Positions 24,971 through 39,109 of a DNA stretch of 41,458 nt are shown piece by piece; within the stretch, counting starts at the first letter, position 1, and each line of letters opens with the position of its first letter. A program made the position numbers and the translations under genes. Source of the DNA: an uncultured Anaerolineae bacterium (lineage in GTDB: Bacteria; Chloroflexota; Anaerolineae; JACIWP01); contig CALIBQ010000045.1 of the NCBI GenBank assembly GCA_938049385.1, positions 1-41,458 of the forward strand. The letters run 5' to 3'. The notes beneath the pieces are model-generated. The model saw only the letters and a program-made list of their open reading frames with translations. It searched no databases and had not been told where the DNA came from.

Positions 24971-25564
24971 ATGTTGACCGATTGGGCTCGCAAGAGCTTC
25001 CGTTGGGCAGTGGAACCCGTGGCCAGGGCGCTGGCGGCGTTGGGATTGACCCCCAATGGTCTGACCTTTCTGGGGCTACTGCTGAATATCGGTGCGGCCT
25101 ATCTACTGTACCTGGGAGAGTTTTTCTGGGGCGGCCTGGCGGTGGCCTTTGCCAATGCCTTTGATGCGCTGGATGGCGCGCTGGCCCGACAGACCGGCAA
25201 GGTCAGCACCTTCGGTGCCTTCTGGGATTCCACCATTGACCGCTATTCTGAAGCCTGTCTCTATTTCGGCCTGACGGCATATTATCTCCGCACAGCTCAA
25301 CCCCATCTGGTACTGCTGGCCTTCGCGGCAGTCGTCGGTTCTCTGCTGGTCAGCTACGCGCGGGCGCGCGCTGAGGGCGTGGGGGTGGAATGCAAGGAAG
25401 GCCTGCTGACCCGCGTTGAGCGCACCCTGTTGTTGATCCTTTTCCTCCTGGTGCAGAGGATGGACATTGGGTTGTGGGTGCTGGCTGTCCTGGCCCATCT
25501 GACCGCTTGGCAGAGGATATATGCGGTCTGGCGGAAGACGGACAACGGCCGGCAGTCCCTGTGA
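24971..25564 (+). CDS. CDP-alcohol phosphatidyltransferase
   Basis: 197 residues, an integral membrane enzyme of phospholipid synthesis. The family signature D-x2-DG-x2-AR-x8-G-x3-D-x3-D is complete (Asp65, Asp68, Gly69, Arg73, Gly82, Asp86, Asp90). These residues bind the metal ions and CDP-diacylglycerol and supply the catalytic base. Several hydrophobic helices surround the site, for example LTFLGLLLNIGAAYLLYLG, LLAFAAVVGSLLVSYARA and TLLLILFLLVQ. The acceptor alcohol (glycerol-3-phosphate, inositol-phosphate or other) cannot be told from sequence. The VSYARARAEG stretch is seen in phosphatidylglycerophosphate and inositol-phosphate synthase types. ATG 24971 is the start that fits the family; the Shine-Dalgarno (GGGAG) is distant. 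Confidence 0.88.
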   Translation: MLTDWARKSFRWAVEPVARALAALGLTPNGLTFLGLLLNIGAAYLLYLGEFFWGGLAVAFANAFDALDGALARQTGKVSTFGAFWDSTIDRYSEACLYFGLTAYYLRTAQPHLVLLAFAAVVGSLLVSYARARAEGVGVECKEGLLTRVERTLLLILFLLVQRMDIGLWVLAVLAHLTAWQRIYAVWRKTDNGRQSL

Positions 25565-25665
25565 GCGAGGATATGCAGAGTATATCGCCTGGCTCATCCC
25601 ATGGTTCGCATATTCCCCTCGCGGCATCTTCCCCCCATCCAGCGAACCATGCAACTGGACCCTGC

Positions 25666-26628
25666 ATGAACTATCCCCTGGTTTGGGCGCGCAACCTGCA
25701 GAAGCGCTTCGGCGAATTGCACGCGGTTCGTCGGGTGGACCTCGACGTGTGGGCTGGGGAAGTTGTGGTGCTGTTAGGGCCGAACGGTGCCGGCAAGACC
25801 ACGACGGTGCGCATGCTCTCGGCCATCCTGGCCCCCACCGAGGGCGAAGCCAGGGTGGCCGGCCTCGACGTGGTACGGGACGCCGTGCAGGTGCGGCGGA
25901 AGGTTGGTTTGCTGACCGAATATCCTGGCCTGTACGCGCGCATGCGCGCCCCGGAATACCTGTCCTTTTTCGCGGAGCTGTACGGAGTGCCCGAACCACG
26001 CCGGCGGGAACGCATCCCTGCCCTGCTGGAGCAGTTCGGGCTGTGGGATGTGTGCCACCAGCCGCTGGCCCAATATTCCAAGGGTATGGCGCAGAAACTG
26101 GCCTTCATTCGGGCGATCTTGCACGACCCTCAAGTGCTTTTCCTGGATGAACCCACCGCGGCGCTGGACCCGCTCAGCGCCAAGCTGGTGCGCGATACCA
26201 TCCGCGAGCTGAAGGGTCAGGGGAAAGCCGTGCTGGTGTGCACCCACAATCTGCTGGAGGCGCAGGAGCTGGCGGACCGCATCCTGGTGCTGGGCAGAGG
26301 GGAGGTGCTGGCAGAGGGCCGGCCGGCCGAGCTGTTCCAGCGCTACATCCGGCAGGCCGTATGTGAAATCCGCTTCGCCGGCCCCTGGGATGAAGCGTGG
26401 CGGGAGATTATCACCTCACTGGCGGCGATAGAAGCTATCGGAGACGGGTTTGTGCGCTACCGCACGGAGAATGTGACGCTGGTCAATCCGCCCCTGATCG
26501 CGCGTTTGAGCGCCGCCGGCATGCCTGTGGTCTCGGTGCAGATACTGTCTGATAATATGGAAGGGGTATACCTGGCGATCGTGGCGGAGAAAGGACTGCC
26601 GGCCGAGGAGGGCGGGGATGCACGGTGA
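25666..26628 (+). CDS. ABC transporter ATP-binding protein
   Basis: 320 residues, a single nucleotide-binding domain of the ABC-2 exporter class. Walker A GPNGAGKTT (Lys44), signature YSKGMAQKL (a divergent LSGGQ), Walker B VLFLDEPTAALDP and H-loop CTHN are present, followed by a ~90-residue C-terminal domain. It will energise the adjacent permease, whose gene overlaps its last 11 bp. The substrate is unknown. The start at ATG 25666 (MNYPLVWARNLQKRFG) matches the usual family N-terminus but has a weak Shine-Dalgarno. ATG 25573, just after the phosphatidyltransferase stop, would add 31 non-conserved residues and is an alternative. Confidence 0.9.
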   Translation: MNYPLVWARNLQKRFGELHAVRRVDLDVWAGEVVVLLGPNGAGKTTTVRMLSAILAPTEGEARVAGLDVVRDAVQVRRKVGLLTEYPGLYARMRAPEYLSFFAELYGVPEPRRRERIPALLEQFGLWDVCHQPLAQYSKGMAQKLAFIRAILHDPQVLFLDEPTAALDPLSAKLVRDTIRELKGQGKAVLVCTHNLLEAQELADRILVLGRGEVLAEGRPAELFQRYIRQAVCEIRFAGPWDEAWREIITSLAAIEAIGDGFVRYRTENVTLVNPPLIARLSAAGMPVVSVQILSDNMEGVYLAIVAEKGLPAEEGGDAR

Positions 26629-28072
26629 AGGGGCCGGCGAGGAAATCCGACTCATGCGCGTCATCATCCGCAGGGAACTGCGCGATACCCTGCGGGACTG
26701 GCGTATTGCCATGCCCATCGGCATCCTGACCGTGGTCTTCCCTGTGCTGATGGCCGGGGTCGCCCAGCTTGCGGTATATATCGTCAACCGGTACGGGGCC
26801 TCTCTGCTGGCAGAGCGGGTGACCCCGTTCCTCACGCTGGTGGTGGGATTCTTCCCCTTGTCCTTTTCGCTGGTGATCGCTCTGGAGACATTCGTCGGCG
26901 AGAAGGAGCGCAACTGCCTGGAGCCACTGCTGGCGGCGCCTATCAGCGACAGGGCACTGTACATGGGCAAACTGCTGGCGGCGGTGATACCGCCTCTGCT
27001 TGCGGGCTATGCCAGCATCGGGCTGTATGCGCTGACCCTGCGCCTCGTCCTGGGTGGGCTGAAGCTTCCGCCATCGCTGTATGCCCAGGCCCTCGTCCTC
27101 ACCACGTTGGAAGCGTTCGTGATGGTCGCCGGCGCGGTGGTGGTTTCCGCACACACCACATCCGTGCGCGCTGCGAACCTGCTGGCCAGTTTCATTATTG
27201 TGCCCATGGCGCTCGTCCTTCAGGTGGAGAGCATCGCGCTTTTCTGGGGTCGCGAAGGGGCACTTTGGTGGTTCGCGCTGGCGCTGGGGGTGCTGGCGAT
27301 CATCCTGGTGCGCGCCGGCCTGCGGCTGTTCCAGCGCGAGCATCTGCTTTCTCGCGGCCGGCAGGGCCTGCCTCCGAGGCGCCTCTGGCAGATGTTGAAA
27401 GAATACTGGAGCGCGCCGGCGTATGCCGGCGGTGAACCTTTCTCGCTCCGGCGGGTGTATTTGCGCGATGTGCCGGCGGTATTGAAGGAGAGCCGGCGGG
27501 CACTGGTGTGCGTGGGCGCGTCGGTGGTGATGGCCGCGCTGTTAGGCCGCTACCTGGCTCAGCAGTATCCCCTGCCGGCGGATTTGCTGGATTTCCCGGC
27601 GCTCTCGGCCAGCACATTTCGTGGGCTGTCCATGCCGGAGGGATTACCGCAGTTCACCGTTCCGGGGATTTTCTGGAACAACGTGCGCGCCCTGCTGGTG
27701 GAAGCCTGTGTCGGCGCGCTCTCACTGGGCATGGGGGCTTTGCTGTTGTTGATGGTTCCCATGATGCTGATCGGATATTTCGCCGGCGCGGTGGAGCAGG
27801 TCGGCGGCGGGGTATCCCGCTTCCTGGTGGCATTTATCCTTCCGCACGGCGTGGTGGAACTGCCGGCGGCATTTGTCGCCACGGCGCTGGCCCTGCGCGT
27901 CGGCCTGGCACTGATCACGCCTCATCGCGACGGCTCGGTCAGCCGGCAACTGCTGGAAACTTCCGTGGATTTCGTCAAGGTCTTCGTCTTTCTGGTCGTG
28001 CCGCTGTTGCTGATCGCGGCGGCGGTGGAGACACAGATCACCCCACGGGTGATCATGATGCTGTACCGCTGA
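26618..28072 (+). CDS. ABC-2 type permease fused to a SpoIIM-like membrane domain
   Basis: 484 residues, polytopic. The first ~240 residues are an ABC-2 permease: a first helix (IAMPIGILTVVFPVLMAG), a helix-pair region with ALETFVGEKERNCLEPLLAAPISDRALY (the ABC-2 motif) and several helices. The last ~150 residues (from about 345: FWNNVRALLVEACVGALSLG, then FILPHGVVELPAAFVATALALRVGLAL, ending in a C-terminal helix) follow the SpoIIM/DUF95 pattern: NN at the start, a central HGxxELPA motif and repeated small-residue helices. SpoIIM proteins act in sporulation membrane events in Bacillus, but the domain is widespread elsewhere with unknown function and often sits beside ABC-2 genes. It is coupled to the ATPase by an 11-bp overlap. 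Confidence 0.78.
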   Translation: MHGEGAGEEIRLMRVIIRRELRDTLRDWRIAMPIGILTVVFPVLMAGVAQLAVYIVNRYGASLLAERVTPFLTLVVGFFPLSFSLVIALETFVGEKERNCLEPLLAAPISDRALYMGKLLAAVIPPLLAGYASIGLYALTLRLVLGGLKLPPSLYAQALVLTTLEAFVMVAGAVVVSAHTTSVRAANLLASFIIVPMALVLQVESIALFWGREGALWWFALALGVLAIILVRAGLRLFQREHLLSRGRQGLPPRRLWQMLKEYWSAPAYAGGEPFSLRRVYLRDVPAVLKESRRALVCVGASVVMAALLGRYLAQQYPLPADLLDFPALSASTFRGLSMPEGLPQFTVPGIFWNNVRALLVEACVGALSLGMGALLLLMVPMMLIGYFAGAVEQVGGGVSRFLVAFILPHGVVELPAAFVATALALRVGLALITPHRDGSVSRQLLETSVDFVKVFVFLVVPLLLIAAAVETQITPRVIMMLYR

Positions 28073-28101
28073 CCCTGTGGGACAGGGAAGGGTGGCCTTC
28101 G

Positions 28102-28854
28102 ATGCCGCAGGTGCTGGTATTGGGGTCTGGTGGGGCACTGCCGAGCGCGAAGCGAGATAATACGTACCTGGCCGTGCGGGGCGAGCATTCCACGCTGTTG
28201 ATCGACTGCGCCGGCAGTCCGATTCAGCGACTGCGGCAGATGGGAGTGGACCCCACGTCTCTGCGCGCGCTCATCGTGACGCATCATCACCCTGACCATA
28301 TTTACGGGGTGCCGATATTGATTTTGGGCATGTGGTTGCTCGGCCGCCAGGAGGACTTGGAGATTTACGGACCGTTGAAAGCGGTGGCCTCGGTCGCTTC
28401 ACTGCTGGAAGTGCTGGATGCCAGCGACTGGCCGGCGCTGTTCGGCAATGTGTTTCACGCCATCCCGCTCATTGAACACACCTTGGTGCTGGAGACGGGG
28501 GATTTCCGCGTCTATTCCAGCCCGGTGGCACATATGGTGGCTTGTGTGGCCTTGCGCATCGAACATAAGGCCAGCGGAGCGGTGATGGTCTATTCCAGCG
28601 ACACGGAGCCGTGCGAATCGCTGGTGCGCCTGGGGGCGGGGGCGGACCTGCTCCTGCATGAGGCGACGGGGAACTTTCAGGGGCACTCTTCCCCGCGCCA
28701 GGCCGGCGAGATGGCCCAGGCGATGGGGGCAAAGCGCCTGGTGCTGGTGCATCTATCGGGCAATGGGGATGAAGAGGAATGGGAGCGGGAGGCGCGCGAG
28801 GCCTTTGCCGGCCCGGTCTTTGTCGCCCACGACCTAGAGTGCTTCGAATTCTAG
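28102..28854 (+). CDS. MBL-fold metallo-hydrolase (RNase Z-like)
   Basis: 250 residues. The zinc-binding motif HxHxDH is present as His61, His63, Asp65 and His66 in VTHHHPDHIYG. Further ligands lie in the HMVACVALRI region, in YSSDTEP (the bridging Asp) and at a late His (LVHLSG). LVLGSGGALPSAKRDN at the N-terminus is the GTGxxxPxxxRxx pattern of RNase Z and related enzymes. The lack of the long exosite and the short length suggest a general phosphodiesterase or lactonase-type hydrolase rather than a true tRNA-processing RNase Z. It starts 29 bp after the permease stop and may be the last gene of that operon. Confidence 0.85.
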   Translation: MPQVLVLGSGGALPSAKRDNTYLAVRGEHSTLLIDCAGSPIQRLRQMGVDPTSLRALIVTHHHPDHIYGVPILILGMWLLGRQEDLEIYGPLKAVASVASLLEVLDASDWPALFGNVFHAIPLIEHTLVLETGDFRVYSSPVAHMVACVALRIEHKASGAVMVYSSDTEPCESLVRLGAGADLLLHEATGNFQGHSSPRQAGEMAQAMGAKRLVLVHLSGNGDEEEWEREAREAFAGPVFVAHDLECFEF

Positions 28855-28860
28855 GGACAA

Positions 28861-28896
28861 ACAAAGGCGGTTGAAGCGCACCTCAACCGCCTTTGT
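28861..28896. terminator. Bidirectional intrinsic terminator between the MBL and ferredoxin genes
   Basis: A perfect 14-bp stem, ACAAAGGCGGTTGA (28861-28874) with TCAACCGCCTTTGT (28883-28896), and an 8-nt loop. T-rich runs lie at the 3' side when read in either direction. It sits between two convergent genes. Confidence 0.8.
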
Positions 28897-28920
28897 GTTC
28901 GTAGCAAGCCTCAGCGCCCG

Positions 28921-29202
<282 letters not shown>

Positions 29203-29249
29203 ACCAAGGGCAAGCATGCCGGCGAAAAGAGATTTTGACAAGTGAAAAT

Positions 29250-29277
29250 TTGACAACCTTATTATCCATGCTATAAT
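29250..29277 (+). promoter_or_regulatory. rpoBC promoter
   Basis: TTGACA (29250-29255), a 16-bp spacer and TATAAT (29272-29277), both boxes perfect. A second TTGACA lies 15 bp upstream (29235-29240). Transcription would begin near 29284, leaving a leader of almost 290 nt before rpoB. Confidence 0.8.
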
Positions 29278-29283
29278 GATTAT

Positions 29284-29570
29284 TTGCTGAAAAAATCCCT
29301 AGCTCGAACACGCGGCGCCCTGGACGGCATTCGTTCCTAGTGCTGGTCAGAGAAAACGTACGACAATCGGATACGCAGTGCCCCTTCGAACTGCCAGAGA
29401 ACCCTGGTAGAGTTATGCCGCGCCTGGGATTTGATAGGTTTCACACGTAGCTGTCCTCGAATACATCCGTTCCGCTGGTGTAGCGTGCCGGGAATCAGGG
29501 AATCATCCCTCAATTTCGGACAAGAAGAGGGCAAAGGGCTTTTTACATCTCAGGAGGAGCCAGACAGCCT
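29284..29570 (+). promoter_or_regulatory. Long 5' leader of rpoB, function unknown
   Basis: About 290 nt with no gene of normal size. I see only short possible stems (CCAG...CTGG near 29390, AGGGA...TCCCT near 29500) and an 11-codon open frame at 29415-29450 without a clear ribosome binding site. No match to a riboswitch known to me. The rpoB Shine-Dalgarno AGGAGG is near its 3' end. Confidence 0.4.
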
Positions 29571-32500
29571 ATGACGATAACTCGAAAATCATACGGTAGA
29601 ATTCCGGATGTGCTCGAACTGCCCCGACTGATCGAGGTGCAGACCGATTCGTTCCGCTGGTTCTGCGAAGAGGGGCTGCGCGAGCTGTTCGATGAGATCA
29701 ATCCTATCGAGAGCTTCAACAAAAACTTTGAGCTCTATTTTGACGAATATGAGTTTCGTGAGCCGACCGACTCCGAGGAATACTGCCGCGAGCGCGACGC
29801 GACCTTCTCGCGCCCGCTGTATGTCAAGGTCCGGCTGATCAATCGGGAAACGGGCGAGATTCAGGAGCAGTGGGTCTTCATGGGAGATTTCCCATGGATG
29901 ACCGACAAGGGCACCTTCATCATCAACGGTGCGGAGCGCGTGGTGGTCTCCCAGCTCATCCGCTCGCCCGGCGTCTATTTCACCGTGGAAGAGGACCATA
30001 TCACCGGCCGGAAGCTGTGCATGGCCAAACTGATCCCCAGTCGAGGTGCCTGGCTGGAGTTTGAGACCAGCAAGCGCGACGTGCTTTCGGTCAAGGTGGA
30101 TCGCAAGCGCAAACTGCCGGTGACCGTGCTCCTGCGGGCGATGGGGTTTGAGACGGACGAGGAGATTCTGGAACTGTTCCAGCAGGTGGACACGGTCGCG
30201 GAGCACCAGTACATCAAGAGCACCCTGGAGCGCGACCCGACCAAGAACCAGAATGAGGCGCTCATCGAGATTTACAAGAAACTGCGGCCGGGCGATCCCC
30301 CGACGCTGGACAACGCGCGGAGCTTTTTCGAGTCGCTGTTCTACATGCCGCGGCGTTATGATTTGGGCAAGGTCGGCCGGCATAAGCTGAACCGCCGGCT
30401 GGGCCTCACCATTGATAAGTCCCAGCGTACCCTCACCAAAGAGGACCTCGTCAAGGTCATCGAGCACATGATCCTTGTCAACAACGGCGTCGAGACCGGG
30501 GATGACATTGACCACCTGGGCAACCGCCGCGTGAAGACCGTGGGCGAGCTGATCCAGAACCAGATGCGCATCGGCCTCCTGCGCATGGAGCGGGTGGTGC
30601 GCGAGCGCATGAGCATCCGCGAGCCGGACCAGATGACCCCTATGAGCCTCATCAACACGCGTCCGGTGACGGCGGCCATCCGCGAGTTCTTCGGCGGGAG
30701 CCAGCTTTCTCAGTTCATGGACCAGACCAACCCGCTGGCGGAGCTGACGCACAAGCGCCGGCTCTCCGCCCTGGGTCCGGGCGGTCTGCGCCGCGAGCGT
30801 GCCGGCTTCGATGTGCGCGACGTGCACCATTCACACTACGGCCGCATCTGCCCCATCGAGACGCCCGAAGGCCCGAACATCGGCCTCATCGGTTCGCTCT
30901 CCACATACGCGCGCGTGAACGAGTACGGCTTCATCGAGACGCCGTACCGCAAGGTGCGCAATACCCTGCCCAAGGATTCACCGGACCTGATCGGCCGGCG
31001 AGTGCGCGAGGACATCATTGACCCCGAGACCAATGAGCCTGTTGCGACGCGCGGGCAGGTCATTAATGAGCAGTTGGCCGCACGCCTGGCCGCGCTCCCT
31101 CTGCCCAACGATGAGGTGCCGGTCTGGCCCTTTGCTACCAACGAGATCGAATACCTGGCGGCCGACATGGAGGACCGCTACACCATCGCACAGGCGAGCG
31201 CCAAGCTCAACGAGAGGATGGAATTCGTTGACGAAAGGGTCTCGGTGCGGCGCAGTCAGCAGTTCTTCCGCGATTCGGTCATGCGCGTGGAATACATGGA
31301 TGTGTCGCCTAAGCAAATTGTGAGCGTCTCGGCGGCACTCATCCCCTTCTTGGAGCATGACGATGCCAACCGCGCCCTGATGGGTTCCAACATGCAGCGT
31401 CAGGCGGTGCCGCTCATCCGGCCCGAGGCGCCGCTGGTGGGCACCGGTATGGAATATCATGCCGCAGTGGACTCCGGCCAGGTCATCGTGAGCGACGTGG
31501 ATGGGGAAGTGGTGAGCGCCACGGGGGACGCGGTGGAGGTCATGAGCGACGCCGGCGAGCGCCGGGTGTATAAGCTCCGCAAGTATGAGCGCTCCAACCA
31601 GAGCACCTGCATTGACCAGCGGCCGGTGGTGGTCAAGGGCCAGCGCGTCCGCAAAGGAACGGTGCTGGCGGATTCCAGCTCTACAGAACAGGGCGAAATG
31701 GCCCTGGGCCAGAACGTGCTGGTGGCCTTCATGTCCTGGGAAGGCGGCAACTACGAGGATGCCATCCTCATCAGCGAAGAGCTGGTGCGCGAGGACAAGT
31801 TTACCTCTATCCATATTGAGAAGCATGAGGTAGAGGCTCGGGAGACCAAGCTCGGCCCGGAGGAAATCACGCGCGACGTGCCTAATGTGGGCGAGGACGC
31901 CCTGCGCAACCTGGATGAGGACGGCATCATCCGCATCGGCGCGGTGGTCAAGCCAGGGGATATCCTGGTGGGGAAGGTGACGCCGCGCGGTGAGAAGGAA
32001 AAATCCCCGGAGGAGAAACTGCTCCATGCGATCTTCGGCGAGAAGTCGCGCGATGTGAAGGATTCCTGTCTGCGCCTGCCGCACGGTGAGTTCGGCAAGG
32101 TCATTGATGTCAAGGTCTTCACGCGCGACAACCATCGCGACCTGCCCGCCGGCGTGGACGAGATGGTGCGCGTCAGCGTGGCCCAGCGGCGCAAGATTAC
32201 TGAGGGCGACAAGATGGCCGGCCGGCACGGCAATAAGGGCGTCATCTCCAAGGTGGTGCCTATCGAGGATATGCCCTTCCTGGAGGACGGCACGCCGGTG
32301 CAGATCATCCTGAACCCGTTGGGCGTGCCCGGCCGCATGAACCTGGGCCAGATTCTGGAGACGCATTTGGGCTGGGCGGCCGACCGCCTGGGGTTCCGCG
32401 CCATGTCGCCGGTCTTTGACGGCGCGGATGAGGAGGAAATCTCGGCCGAGCTGGCGCGTGCCTGGCTCATGGATTGGCGCTGGCGGGTGATCACCGAGGA

Positions 32501-33383
32501 AGCTTGGCAGTGGGTGAAGTCCTCGGGGATTGATGAGAACAGCCTGCAGGACGATGAGGAAGTGCGCCGGCTGTACCTGGCGCATTACCTGGGCCGGCGG
32601 GGATATGACCAGGAGCGCCTGGTGCGCGACCGCCGCTATGCTCGGCGCGCTGTCCTGGATGAGTGGCTCCTGGAACAAGGCTACGACCCCGAGTTTGTCA
32701 TGGGGCCGGATGACCGGGTCGCCTCTCCTGAGTCCAACCGCCTCGCCGTGCGCATCTGCCTCACCGAGTGGCTCAAGATGCGCGGCGAAGAGGTGAACCC
32801 GGCGATGAGCGATGAGGAACTGCAGGCCTTTGCCCGCTCGGTCAGCGAGCGCACCAACCTGCCTCTGCCCACATCCGGCAAGATGGTGCTCTACGACGGG
32901 AAAACCGGGGAGCCGTACGATCAGCCGGTCACGGTGGGCATTATCACCATGATGAAGCTGGCCCACCTGGTGCAGGACAAGGTACATGCCCGCTCCATTG
33001 GCCCGTACTCGCTGGTGACCCAACAGCCGCTGGGCGGCAAGGCACAGTTCGGCGGCCAGCGCTTTGGTGAGATGGAGGTGTGGGCGCTGGAGGCCTACGG
33101 TGCGGCATACGCCTTGCAGGAGATGCTGACCATCAAGTCGGACGATGTCTCCGGCCGGCTGCGCACCTACGAGGCTATTGTCAAGGGCGAGGAGATTCGT
33201 CCGCCTGGAGTGCCGGAGTCCTTCCGCGTGCTCGTGAAAGAACTGCAGTCCCTGGCCCTCTCGGTGGAAGTGCTCAACGAAAAAGAAGAGGTCATTGAGA
33301 TCGGGCAGGAAGGACAGGGCGAGAAACTGCCGCGGCTGGGCTTTGGCCTTGATCTCCCCAGGGGCATGGATATGGGGGTCTAA
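29571..33383 (+). CDS. rpoB: DNA-directed RNA polymerase subunit beta
   Basis: 1270 residues, the beta subunit forming one pincer and part of the catalytic centre. The rifampicin-binding region is standard: [26 protein letters not shown] contains Asp384, His394 and Ser399, equivalent to E. coli 516, 526 and 531, so it looks rifampicin-sensitive. Conserved blocks [19 protein letters not shown]-like, [16 protein letters not shown] and [23 protein letters not shown] are intact. Between [10 protein letters not shown] (~950) and [12 protein letters not shown] (~1100) there is a charged helical insertion of about 140 residues that E. coli lacks; Thermus has a shorter one. rpoC follows after 58 bp. 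The rplKAJL genes that usually precede rpoB are not here. Confidence 0.98.
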   Translation: MTITRKSYGRIPDVLELPRLIEVQTDSFRWFCEEGLRELFDEINPIESFNKNFELYFDEYEFREPTDSEEYCRERDATFSRPLYVKVRLINRETGEIQEQWVFMGDFPWMTDKGTFIINGAERVVVSQLIRSPGVYFTVEEDHITGRKLCMAKLIPSRGAWLEFETSKRDVLSVKVDRKRKLPVTVLLRAMGFETDEEILELFQQVDTVAEHQYIKSTLERDPTKNQNEALIEIYKKLRPGDPPTLDNARSFFESLFYMPRRYDLGKVGRHKLNRRLGLTIDKSQRTLTKEDLVKVIEHMILVNNGVETGDDIDHLGNRRVKTVGELIQNQMRIGLLRMERVVRERMSIREPDQMTPMSLINTRPVTAAIREFFGGSQLSQFMDQTNPLAELTHKRRLSALGPGGLRRERAGFDVRDVHHSHYGRICPIETPEGPNIGLIGSLSTYARVNEYGFIETPYRKVRNTLPKDSPDLIGRRVREDIIDPETNEPVATRGQVINEQLAARLAALPLPNDEVPVWPFATNEIEYLAADMEDRYTIAQASAKLNERMEFVDERVSVRRSQQFFRDSVMRVEYMDVSPKQIVSVSAALIPFLEHDDANRALMGSNMQRQAVPLIRPEAPLVGTGMEYHAAVDSGQVIVSDVDGEVVSATGDAVEVMSDAGERRVYKLRKYERSNQSTCIDQRPVVVKGQRVRKGTVLADSSSTEQGEMALGQNVLVAFMSWEGGNYEDAILISEELVREDKFTSIHIEKHEVEARETKLGPEEITRDVPNVGEDALRNLDEDGIIRIGAVVKPGDILVGKVTPRGEKEKSPEEKLLHAIFGEKSRDVKDSCLRLPHGEFGKVIDVKVFTRDNHRDLPAGVDEMVRVSVAQRRKITEGDKMAGRHGNKGVISKVVPIEDMPFLEDGTPVQIILNPLGVPGRMNLGQILETHLGWAADRLGFRAMSPVFDGADEEEISAELARAWLMDWRWRVITEEAWQWVKSSGIDENSLQDDEEVRRLYLAHYLGRRGYDQERLVRDRRYARRAVLDEWLLEQGYDPEFVMGPDDRVASPESNRLAVRICLTEWLKMRGEEVNPAMSDEELQAFARSVSERTNLPLPTSGKMVLYDGKTGEPYDQPVTVGIITMMKLAHLVQDKVHARSIGPYSLVTQQPLGGKAQFGGQRFGEMEVWALEAYGAAYALQEMLTIKSDDVSGRLRTYEAIVKGEEIRPPGVPESFRVLVKELQSLALSVEVLNEKEEVIEIGQEGQGEKLPRLGFGLDLPRGMDMGV

Positions 33384-33441
33384 CGAACCTGGCTGAGAGA
33401 AAAATCTATCAGGTGTAGCGATACAGCGCAGGAGATGACGG

Positions 33442-37916
<4,475 letters not shown>

Positions 37917-37920
<4 letters not shown>

Positions 37921-37946
37921 CGCCTTCTTTACCCATATGTTATAAT
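37917..37946 (+). promoter_or_regulatory. rpsL (str operon) promoter, -35 overlapping the rpoC stop
   Basis: TTGACG (37917-37922), an 18-bp spacer and TATAAT (37941-37946). The TGA in the -35 box is the rpoC stop codon. It would produce a ~140-nt leader before rpsL. Confidence 0.7.
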
Positions 37947-38003
37947 GGCGTTTTGTTGACTCCGATACACACTGCACACTGGCTCAGTGCGGAGCGATTC
38001 GTG

Positions 38004-38037
38004 CAAGGCCCTCAGAAAGATGTTCTTGAGGGCCTTG
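38004..38037 (+). promoter_or_regulatory. Stable hairpin in the rpsL leader
   Basis: A perfect 11-bp stem, CAAGGCCCTCA (38004-38014) with TGAGGGCCTTG (38027-38037), and a 12-nt loop. No T-tract follows, so it is not an ordinary intrinsic terminator. It lies between promoter and rpsL and could be a ribosomal-protein binding site, a factor-dependent terminator or an RNase processing site. Confidence 0.5.
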
Positions 38038-38091
38038 CCGATGCAATACGGATGAAAGCAGTAGTTCAACACCTAGAAAAGGAGTAGGACC

Positions 38092-38508
38092 TTGCCGACC
38101 ATCAATCAACTCGTGCGGAAGGGGCGGAAGCCGTTGCGCAAGAAAGAGAAGGCGCCGGCACTGCAGTTTTCGTACAACGCCTTGAAGGGCAAACTGATGC
38201 GCCTGCCGAAGGGCAATCCACAGAAGCGCGGCGTGTGCACCCAGGTGCGCACCATGACGCCCAAGAAGCCCAACTCGGCATTGCGCAAGATTGCCCGCGT
38301 GCGGTTGACGAACGGCATTGAAGTGACGGCGTACATCCCGGGCATCGGTCACAACCTGCAGGAGCACTCGGTAGTGCTGGTGCGCGGCGGCCGCGTCAAG
38401 GACCTGCCCGGTGTGCGCTATCATATCGTGCGCGGCGCCCTGGATGCCGCCGGCGTCGAGAACCGCCGGCGTGGCCGCTCCAAGTACGGCGCCAAACGCC
38501 CCAAGTAA
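38092..38508 (+). CDS. rpsL: 30S ribosomal protein S12
   Basis: 138 residues; the decoding-centre protein of the small subunit. Family stretches: [11 protein letters not shown] at the start, [20 protein letters not shown] (streptomycin-related lysine present), [26 protein letters not shown] with the Asp that is usually methylthiolated, and [10 protein letters not shown] at the end. The start codon is TTG at 38092: the conserved N-terminus PTINQL begins right after it, and AGGAG lies 9 nt upstream. No in-frame ATG fits. It opens the rpsL-rpsG-fusA cluster. Confidence 0.97.
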   Translation: MPTINQLVRKGRKPLRKKEKAPALQFSYNALKGKLMRLPKGNPQKRGVCTQVRTMTPKKPNSALRKIARVRLTNGIEVTAYIPGIGHNLQEHSVVLVRGGRVKDLPGVRYHIVRGALDAAGVENRRRGRSKYGAKRPK

Positions 38509-38568
38509 TCATCGTCGAAGCCTGACGAACCAGCATTGTACTTCGGATGGAACGGTTAGGAGTGGGAA

Positions 38569-39039
38569 ATGCCAAGACGCAATCGTCCTGAGCGACGTGA
38601 GATTCCGCCTGACGTCAAATACAACAGCGTCATGGTCGCCAAGTTCATCAACAAAATCATGCAACGCGGTAAGAAGAGTCTGGCGGAACGCATTGTCTAC
38701 CAGGCCATGGACATTGTCGCCCAACGCACCGGCAAGCCGGCGCTGGAGGTGTTCGAGCGCGCCGTGCGCGAGGTGATGCCCGTGGTCGAGGTGCGGCCCC
38801 GGCGCGTCGGCGGCGCCACCTACCAGGTACCGGTCGAAGTGGAACCGCACCGCAGTATGGCTTTGGCCATGCGCTGGATCATTCAGTCTGCACGAAAGCG
38901 GCCGGGCAAGACGATGGCCGAGAAGCTTGCCAACGAGTTACTCGATGCCTACAACGGCACGGGTGCGTCCATTAAAAAGAAAGAAGATACGCACAAGATG
39001 GCAGAGGCCAACCGCGCCTTTGCCCACTACCGCTGGTAG
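38569..39039 (+). CDS. rpsG: 30S ribosomal protein S7
   Basis: 156 residues, the normal length. It nucleates assembly of the 30S head by binding 16S rRNA. Signature segments are [50 protein letters not shown] and [47 protein letters not shown]. It is 60 bp after rpsL and 70 bp before fusA, in the standard order. The start is preceded by a GTTAGGAGTGGGAA site. Confidence 0.98.
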   Translation: MPRRNRPERREIPPDVKYNSVMVAKFINKIMQRGKKSLAERIVYQAMDIVAQRTGKPALEVFERAVREVMPVVEVRPRRVGGATYQVPVEVEPHRSMALAMRWIIQSARKRPGKTMAEKLANELLDAYNGTGASIKKKEDTHKMAEANRAFAHYRW

Positions 39040-39109
39040 CTCGTAGCTGGCTCTTCGGTTGTCGTGTCGGCCGCGTCGTCATTGAGGATTTTGTCGGTGG
39101 GAGCTGATT

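Noticed and set aside
22915-25056. A 713-codon minus-strand frame across the esterase and DSD1 genes
   Set aside because: It crosses two well-supported genes and a promoter and has no motif.
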